Below, in pieces: positions 59,377 through 64,000 of a DNA stretch of 64,000 nt. This stretch comes from Thermus caldilimi (lineage in GTDB: Bacteria; Deinococcota; Deinococci; Deinococcales; Thermaceae): positions 1,784,796 through 1,848,795 of the forward strand of contig NZ_CP038452.1 of assembly GCF_004684245.1 (NCBI RefSeq). Reading direction: 5' to 3'. A model generated the notes under the pieces. That model saw only the letters and a list, made by a program, of their open reading frames with translations, was not told the DNA's origin and did not search any database. Positions within the stretch are counted from its first letter, which is position 1. Every line of letters starts with the position of its first letter. The position numbers and the translations under genes are program-made.

Positions 59377-59403
59377 GACTTTTTGGGTAGTCCGTGGGAT
59401 AGT
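59375..59403 (+). promoter_or_regulatory. Promoter of the cold-shock gene
   Basis: TTGACT (59375-59380), a 17-bp spacer, GATAGT (59398-59403). The leader is about 40 nt and contains a hairpin CCTGG-AAAG-CCAGG (59412-59425) before ribosome site GGAG, unlike most genes here, which look leaderless. Confidence 0.75.
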
Positions 59404-59450
59404 GAAGAGTCCCTGGAAAGCCAGGTGGGTTTTCGGGATGAAGGAGAAGC

Positions 59451-59657
59451 ATGAAGAAGGGTACCGTCAAGTGGTTTAACGCGGAAAAAGGCTACGGGTT
59501 CATCCAGCAGGAAGAGGGTCCGGATGTGTTTGTGCACTTCACGGCCATCGAGGCTGAGGGGTTTCGCACCCTGAACGAGGGTGACCGGGTGGAGTTCGAG
59601 GTGGAGGCCGGCCAGGGCGGCAAGGGCCCCCAGGCCAAGAAGGTCCGCCGCCTCTAA
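59451..59657 (+). CDS. Cold-shock-domain RNA chaperone
   Basis: 68 residues. [41 protein letters not shown]1 (KGYGFI) and RNP2 (VFVHF) motifs of the five-stranded cold-shock domain, then [28 protein letters not shown]. It binds single-stranded RNA and melts secondary structure. It has its own promoter, a structured leader and a UUCG-type terminator, so it is monocistronic. The leader hairpin could give temperature-dependent control, by analogy with other csp genes. Confidence 0.96.
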   Translation: MKKGTVKWFNAEKGYGFIQQEEGPDVFVHFTAIEAEGFRTLNEGDRVEFEVEAGQGGKGPQAKKVRRL

Positions 59658-59672
59658 AGGATCTTTCCGCCC

Positions 59673-59700
59673 AAAGGCCCCTTCGGGGGCCTTTTTGCTT
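59673..59700 (+). terminator. Intrinsic terminator of the cold-shock gene
   Basis: AAAGGCCCC (59673-59681), UUCG tetraloop, GGGGCCTTT (59686-59694), followed by TTGCTT. Classic stem, loop and T-tract. Confidence 0.93.
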
Positions 59701-59712
59701 TAGGCTTAAGCC

Positions 59713-60462
59713 ATGCGCATCCTGGTTTCCAACGACGACGGCATCTTCTCTCCCGGGATCAAGGCCCTGGGCTTGGCCATGCGGGCTCTGGGGGAGGTTT
59801 ATGTGGTGGCCCCGGATGTGGAACAGTCCGCGGTGGGCCACGGGATCACCGTGAGGCGGCCCCTACGGTTCAAGCACACCGCCAGCGCGGGCTTCGGGGA
59901 GATCCCCGCCTACCGGGTGGACGGCACCCCTGCGGACTGCGTGGTGCTGGGTGTTCACCTTTTGGGCCGGCCCGACCTGGTGGTCTCCGGCATCAACATC
60001 GGGGTCAACCTGGGCTTGGACCTCACCCACTCGGGCACGGTGGCCGCGGCTTTGGAGGGTACTTCCTTGGGCATTCCCTCCATCGCCTTCAGCCTGGATA
60101 CCTCGGGGGAGGAGCTGAACTTCGCCGAGGCGGCGGCGTGGGCGGTGAGGATTGCCCGGCGAGTGATGGAGAAGGGCCTGCCCAAGGGGGTTCTCCTCAA
60201 CGTGAACTTCCCGGCGGGGGTGCCTAAAGGGGTGATGGTTACCCGGCTTTCCACCCACCACTGGGAGGACACGGTGGTGGAGCGCCTGGATCCCGAGGGC
60301 CGGCCCTACTACTGGATTGCCGGCACCCCGGTGGGGGAGGAGGAAGAGGGGACAGACCTCTTTGCGGTGCGCCGGGGGTATATCTCCATCACCCCGGTGA
60401 GCCTGGACTTCACCGCATCGGACCTGTTGGAGGAGGTGGCGCATTGGGTGAGGGAAATATGA
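59713..60462 (+). CDS. surE: 5'-nucleotidase SurE
   Basis: 249 residues. MRILVSNDDGIFSPGIKALGLAMRALGEVYVVAPDVEQSAVGHGITVRRPLRF is the SurE N terminus: the Asp-Asp pair (NDDG) and Ser/Asn residues bind divalent metal. DGTPADCVVLGV and VVSGINIGVNLGLDLTHSGTVAAALEG are further conserved motifs. It dephosphorylates nucleoside 5'- and 3'-monophosphates and is linked to stationary-phase survival. The start is 19 bp after the csp terminator. It is convergent with the SAM-hydroxide enzyme and overlaps it by 53 bp. Confidence 0.96.
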   Translation: MRILVSNDDGIFSPGIKALGLAMRALGEVYVVAPDVEQSAVGHGITVRRPLRFKHTASAGFGEIPAYRVDGTPADCVVLGVHLLGRPDLVVSGINIGVNLGLDLTHSGTVAAALEGTSLGIPSIAFSLDTSGEELNFAEAAAWAVRIARRVMEKGLPKGVLLNVNFPAGVPKGVMVTRLSTHHWEDTVVERLDPEGRPYYWIAGTPVGEEEEGTDLFAVRRGYISITPVSLDFTASDLLEEVAHWVREI

Positions 60463-61228
60463 CCACGGGCATCCCCTCCCTTAGCCCTAGGGCCTCCTTG
60501 GCCCTTCCCCGGTTGACGGCGATTTCCAAAAGCCCGGCGCTTCCCAGGTAGGCCACGGCCTCCCCCACTCCCACCTGGCCGAAGGTTTGGCGGATCGGGA
60601 TGCGTTTCCCTGCCACCTCCACCAGGCCGTTCAAGGGAGCCTCGAGGAGGGTGGTGATGGCGTTGCCGAAGCGGTCAAAGGTGAGGATCTCCCCTTCTGG
60701 GCCTGGGGTGAGGGCGAGGGGAAGGCGTATTAGGTCCTGGGCGGGCACCTCCGGTCCAAGCTCCTCCGGAGCCAGCCCTAGGGCCAGGTGGGCTGCGGCG
60801 GGGGCGAAGAGGTCGCGGCCGTGGAAGGTGTGGCCCCCTGGGGCCCAGCCCGGCAGGGGGAGGATGCCCTTGGGGCTTGGGGGGGAGATGCAGGTGATTT
60901 CGTGGGCTCGGATGGGTGGGTCCAGAAGCCAGGCCAGGGTGAAGAGGCCGTTGTCAGGCCCCACGTAAAGGCGCCTTCCTATGGCGGCGATGGCCCGCCT
61001 CTTCGTGCCTACCCCAGGGTCCACCACCGCCAGGACCACCGCCTGTTCTGGCAGGTAGGGGAGGGTCTCAAAAAGGGCATAGGCAGCCCGGCGCAGGTCC
61101 TGAGGGGGTAGGGCGTGGGCCAGGTCCAGGACGGGTACCCCGGGGGCTTTTTCCCAGAGCACCGCCTTGACCACGCCCACGTAGGGGTCCTCGAGGCCAA
61201 AATCGGAGAGGAAGAAGACGGGGCGCAT
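60410..61228 (-). CDS. SAM hydroxide adenosyltransferase (DUF62)
   Basis: 272 residues. VFFLSDFGLEDPYVGVVKAVLWEKAP, VVDPGVGTKRRAIAAIGRRLYVGPDNGLFTLAW, FHGRDLFAPAAAHLALG and the RFGNAITTL motif identify the family that uses an activated water to hydrolyse S-adenosylmethionine to adenosine and methionine; bacterial fluorinase and chlorinase are diverged members. The Asp-Arg-His set (DFG, RRAI, FHGRD) is kept and the halide-specific loop is not evident, so I infer SAM hydrolysis. It converges with surE, whose product might act on nucleotides formed nearby, but no link is shown. Confidence 0.9.
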   Translation of the reverse strand: MRPVFFLSDFGLEDPYVGVVKAVLWEKAPGVPVLDLAHALPPQDLRRAAYALFETLPYLPEQAVVLAVVDPGVGTKRRAIAAIGRRLYVGPDNGLFTLAWLLDPPIRAHEITCISPPSPKGILPLPGWAPGGHTFHGRDLFAPAAAHLALGLAPEELGPEVPAQDLIRLPLALTPGPEGEILTFDRFGNAITTLLEAPLNGLVEVAGKRIPIRQTFGQVGVGEAVAYLGSAGLLEIAVNRGRAKEALGLREGMPVVIFPSPNAPPPPTGPMR

Positions 61229-61292
61229 CCTGCCTTTAGCCTACGGGGTTTTGCCTGGACCCCCATCCTGGCAAAGCCAGGATAAGGTGGCA

Positions 61293-62759
61293 TCAGAAGT
61301 TCCGGAGCCAGACGGTGGGGAAAAGGGCCAGGATCACCCCCGCCACCACCCAGCCCAAGGCCAGGCCCAGGGTGCCCTCCGCCCGCTCCTTGGCCCAGAG
61401 GAGGCCTGCCCCCAGGAGGAGGAGAAGGAAGGTGGGCCCGGGCACGGCCACCGCAAAGAGCAAGGCTGTCAGGTAGGGGGAAAGGTCCCGGTACCGCTCC
61501 TTAAGGACCAAGGGGACCAGACCCCGGAAGAAGGGCTCCATGAGGGCTAGGCCCAAAAAGGTAAGGAGGTTTAAGGGAAGGGTGCCTAGCCCCAAGGGCT
61601 CCCGGATCCATCCGTAGAGGAAGAGGAGGAGGACCAAGGCCGGCCCCACCCAAAACCCCTCGATCCAGCTGGACCAGGGGCCCAAAAGGGCAGGAAGGCG
61701 CTTGCGGAAGGGCTTTTGGAGAAGGAGGCCTGCGAAGAGGAGAAGGCCATAGAAGAGGTAAAAGCTGGGGAGGATCGAGTCTTTCTGGTAAGGGGTGATG
61801 AGGGCCAGGGCGTTGGCGAAAAGGGTTTTGCCCAGGAAGGCGGCCAGGAGGAGGGCCAGGAGGAGGGTGCCCAGGAGGGTCAGGTAAAGGCTTCCCGGTC
61901 CCGGGAGGGGATCCTCCACCACCTCGAGGGTGCGCAAGGGCTCTATCCGGCTTTCCCCCAGGAGGACCAGGAGCAAAAAGACCAGGAAGACGAGAAGCCA
62001 AGGCCAGGCCTGGGCCAGGAAGCGGGCCGGGAGGTTTTCCAGGGCAGAAAGCTGCTTCAGGGCCGCCTGCCCCTGGGCAAGCTGGCCCTGCCCCAGGTAG
62101 GCCAGGGCCAGGAGAGAAAGGGCCTGGCCTTGCAGCCCGGGCTGGGCCGAAAGCTCCGGCAAGAGCCCCTCCAGAATAGGGATGGCCTCCTGGGGCTTCC
62201 CCGAGAGGAAGAGGAGGCGGCCTTGCTCCAGCCTTTCCGCTGGGGTGGAGCCCAGAAAGGCCAGGCCCTCCTGGGGCCTTCCCAGGGCCAGATGGAGCCG
62301 GGAAAGCAAAAGGCGCGCCTCGGGGGTGGGGGGCAGGCCTTGGGCCAGCCTCAAGGCTTCCTCATACTGGCGGAGGGCCTCGAGGGCCATGGCCCGCAGG
62401 AGGTTGGCCTCAGGCCCCGGGGGGAGGGAAAGCCTGAGCACCTCGGCGGCCTGGCCCTTTTGCAGCAGTAACCGGGCGCGAAGGAGCTGGGCCTCCGGCT
62501 CATCCCCCAGGCGTCCCAGGTAGCTTTCCGCCTGGGCCAGGTCCCCCCTTTCCAGGTGGATGCGGGCGAGAAGGAGGAGGCTTGGCCGGTGCTCCGGATC
62601 GCTGGTGAGGGCCAGCTCGCAGGTGGCCTGGGCGCTGTCCAGTGCCCCTCGTTGGTATAGGCGCTGGCAACGGGCGAAATACTCTTCGGCTCCCTGGGCC
62701 AAAGCGGAGGAGAGGAAGTGTAGGCCCAGGAGAACCAGCAATCCCCCAATAAGCCTCAT
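61293..62759 (-). CDS. Periplasmic TPR-repeat protein with C-terminal membrane domain
   Basis: 488 residues from ATG 62759. A signal or anchor helix (LIGGLLVLLGLHFLSSALAQG) is followed by TPR repeats (about 25-245, beginning EEYFARCQRLYQRGALDSAQATCELALTSDPEHRP). Eight or so transmembrane helices occupy about 250-488. The stretch ALMEPFFRGLVPLVLKERYRDLSPYLTALLF resembles a CPBP-protease EExxxRG motif with the second Glu changed to Pro, so it may be an inactive CPBP relative. TAAACT lies 7 nt before the ATG on the minus strand. Confidence 0.68.
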   Translation of the reverse strand: MRLIGGLLVLLGLHFLSSALAQGAEEYFARCQRLYQRGALDSAQATCELALTSDPEHRPSLLLLARIHLERGDLAQAESYLGRLGDEPEAQLLRARLLLQKGQAAEVLRLSLPPGPEANLLRAMALEALRQYEEALRLAQGLPPTPEARLLLSRLHLALGRPQEGLAFLGSTPAERLEQGRLLFLSGKPQEAIPILEGLLPELSAQPGLQGQALSLLALAYLGQGQLAQGQAALKQLSALENLPARFLAQAWPWLLVFLVFLLLVLLGESRIEPLRTLEVVEDPLPGPGSLYLTLLGTLLLALLLAAFLGKTLFANALALITPYQKDSILPSFYLFYGLLLFAGLLLQKPFRKRLPALLGPWSSWIEGFWVGPALVLLLFLYGWIREPLGLGTLPLNLLTFLGLALMEPFFRGLVPLVLKERYRDLSPYLTALLFAVAVPGPTFLLLLLGAGLLWAKERAEGTLGLALGWVVAGVILALFPTVWLRNF

Positions 62760-62809
62760 GCCTTCCAGTTTACGCCCTCCCTCTCTTGTACCGGGTATAA
62801 TCCCCGCGG
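62760..62809. promoter_or_regulatory. Divergent promoter pair, TPR-membrane / TPR-secreted genes
   Basis: Minus strand TAAACT (62767-62772) is 7 nt before ATG 62759; plus strand TATAAT (62796-62801) is 8 nt before GTG 62810. Both look like leaderless promoters; they do not overlap. Confidence 0.6.
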
Positions 62810-63520
62810 GTGAAACCCATGAAGCGCTGGATAACCGCACTTGCCGTGATGGTTTGGGTTGCTGGCCTGGCCCAGGCCCCCCAGGTGTCGGCCCTGGTGG
62901 ATGCCGGGCGGTTTCAGGAAGCCTACGAGCTGGGTTTGAAACTGGGCACCCCCGAAGACCTGGCCCTGGCGGCCAAGGGAGCCAGCTTTTACGCCCTGTA
63001 CCAGGCCAAGCCCGAGGAGAAGCGCACCTGGTTTGAACGGGCGGAGAAGGCAGCCTCCCAGGCCATCGCCAAGGCTCCGGATTACCCCGAGGGCTACTTT
63101 GAGCGGGCCCGGGCCCTGGGGCGGCTTTCCCAGTTCAAGGGGATCCTCGAGGCCCTGGCGGAGGGCCTGGCGCCCAAGATCCGCGGGGACCTGGAGAAGA
63201 CCTTGAAGCTCAAGCCCGACCACGCCGGGGCCATGGTGGCCCTGGCCCTCTGGCACTTTGAGCTGGTGCAGAAGGGCTGGCTGGTGGCGGCCACCCAGGG
63301 GGCGGATGGCTCCCAGGTGGAGCCCCTAATGAAAAAGGCCATCGCCCTGGAGCCCGAGGCCATCATCCACCGGGTGGAGTACGCCAGGGTGCTGGCGGCC
63401 TGGGGCAAGAAGGAGGAGGCGAGAAAGCAGCTGGAAACCGCCCTCGCCCTCCCCGCCAGGACCGCCGCCGACCGCTACGACCAGGAGAGGGCCCGGCAGG
63501 AGCTGGCCAAATTGAAGTAG
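62810..63520 (+). CDS. Secreted TPR-repeat protein
   Basis: 236 residues from GTG 62810, or 233 from ATG 62819. Signal peptide RWITALAVMVWVAGLAQA. The mature part is all-helical with TPR-like units (VSALVDAGRFQEAYELGLKLG, AEKAASQAIAKAPDYPEGYFERARALG, LEKTLKLKPDHAGAMVALALWH, MKKAIALEPEAIIHRVEYARVLAAWGKKEEARKQLETALAL). A periplasmic protein-protein scaffold is likely; the partner is unknown. It faces the TPR-membrane gene across a divergent promoter, suggesting a shared role. Confidence 0.78.
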   Translation: MKPMKRWITALAVMVWVAGLAQAPQVSALVDAGRFQEAYELGLKLGTPEDLALAAKGASFYALYQAKPEEKRTWFERAEKAASQAIAKAPDYPEGYFERARALGRLSQFKGILEALAEGLAPKIRGDLEKTLKLKPDHAGAMVALALWHFELVQKGWLVAATQGADGSQVEPLMKKAIALEPEAIIHRVEYARVLAAWGKKEEARKQLETALALPARTAADRYDQERARQELAKLK

Positions 63521-63559
63521 GCCGGGGGGTTCAAGGGACCAGGCACGCCCGGCCCCCTT

Positions 63560-64000
63560 TTACTTTGGGGTGGGGAGCCTAAGACCGAGCCGCCTCCCGA
63601 AGATGCGCAAAAGCACGGTGGCCAGGGTCCCGGCGAAAAGGGCCCCTTCCGGATGGGTGCCGTAGAGGGCGTAGACCACAAGCGCTCCCACCAGAGCAGC
63701 GGAGGCGTAGAGGTCCCCCGCCCGGTAGAGGATGCCCGGCACCTCTCCGGAGAGCACGTCCCGTAGCACTCCTCCCCCCACCCCTGAGAGGGTACCTGCC
63801 AGGGCTACGCCGAAGGGGCCAAGCCCCGCCTCTACACCCCGCTCCGCCCCCAAGGCAGCGAAGAGGCCTAGGCCCAGGGTATCCAGGTAGTAGATGAGCC
63901 GTTCCATGGCTTGTACCCTGGGGTGGAAGCGGAAGACAAGAAGCCCCGTGAGGACCACGCTCCACAAGAGGGGTTCGTTCCTCAGGGCCGTGGGGGGAAG
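63560..64000 (-). CDS. TRIC/UPF0126 family membrane protein, 5' partial
   Basis: The frame stays open to the right edge of the window (residues LPPTALRNEPLLWSVVLTG upstream of the first visible in-frame start), so the N terminus is missing. About 146 residues are seen. YLDTLGLGLFAALGAERGVEAGLGPFGVALAGTLSGVGGGVLRDVLSGEVPGIL is the second of the two glycine-rich repeats of UPF0126/TRIC proteins (GxxGGxxRD), monovalent-cation channels. Complete proteins are about 200 residues. It converges on the TPR gene. Confidence 0.9.
   Translation of the reverse strand, partial: LPPTALRNEPLLWSVVLTGLLVFRFHPRVQAMERLIYYLDTLGLGLFAALGAERGVEAGLGPFGVALAGTLSGVGGGVLRDVLSGEVPGILYRAGDLYASAALVGALVVYALYGTHPEGALFAGTLATVLLRIFGRRLGLRLPTPK

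Overview
The window is a high-GC stretch of a Thermus chromosome around the replication origin. The protein set (DnaA starting on TTG, Soj/Spo0J, cytochrome c552, SlyD, GidA/GidB, PheST) and the order mnmG-rsmG-parA-parB / dnaA-oriC-dnaN-eno-pyk match what is known for Thermus. Many genes have a TAnnnT box only 6-9 nt upstream of the start codon, the leaderless arrangement common in this phylum. I see no rRNA, tRNA or CRISPR array.

Layout. 1-5.5 kb: an SPFH membrane gene whose last codons were replaced by an IS4-like insertion, then small membrane/DNA-binding genes, a CPBP protease and rapZ-glmR. 5.5-22 kb: housekeeping genes (alr, priA, pheST, pfkA, rsmI, ppa, glpQ) and the DNA-uptake pair comEA-comEC. 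22-31.8 kb: the origin block, parB-parA-rsmG-mnmG reading left and dnaA-oriC-dnaN-eno-pyk reading right. oriC holds 13 DnaA boxes, an AT-rich stretch and a DnaA-trio-like element; three parS-like sites lie within 8 kb of it. 31.8-38.4 kb: a secreted phosphodiester-glycosidase-like protein, an intein-containing RtcB RNA ligase, a PP2C phosphatase, ndk and a NYN protein. 38.5-58.8 kb: two 1141-bp IS481-family copies in inverted orientation bracket about 18 kb (cysM, a TetR-controlled ABC/envelope operon, pspA, dxs, radical SAM, cytochrome c552, moaC, MFS, usp, folP-folB). 58.8-64 kb: slyD, csp, surE, an SAM hydroxide adenosyltransferase, TPR proteins and a partial TRIC/UPF0126 membrane gene.

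Main observations. (1) The 5-bp flanks of the two IS481 copies are exchanged: the outer left flank is the reverse complement of the inner right flank and vice versa. This is the signature of an inversion of the 18-kb segment by recombination between the copies. (2) Four genes (priA, alr, pheT and a lipoprotein gene) are each broken by one missing base in a run of exactly six G or C, and a seventh base repairs each. Since pheT is essential, this points to homopolymer sequencing error or to slippage decoding, not to four dead genes. (3) The RtcB intein interrupts the protein exactly at its catalytic metal-binding cysteine. (4) The IS481 transposase has no stop codon of its own; in one copy the frame runs on into slyD.

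The genes serve replication and segregation (dnaA, dnaN, priA, parAB, oriC), translation and RNA modification (pheST, mnmG, rsmG, rsmI, rtcB), glycolysis (pfkA, eno, pyk), cell-wall precursor supply and its control (alr, rapZ, glmR), DNA uptake (comEA, comEC), and cofactor or isoprenoid synthesis (folP, folB, moaC, dxs). A five-gene operon appears devoted to envelope export.
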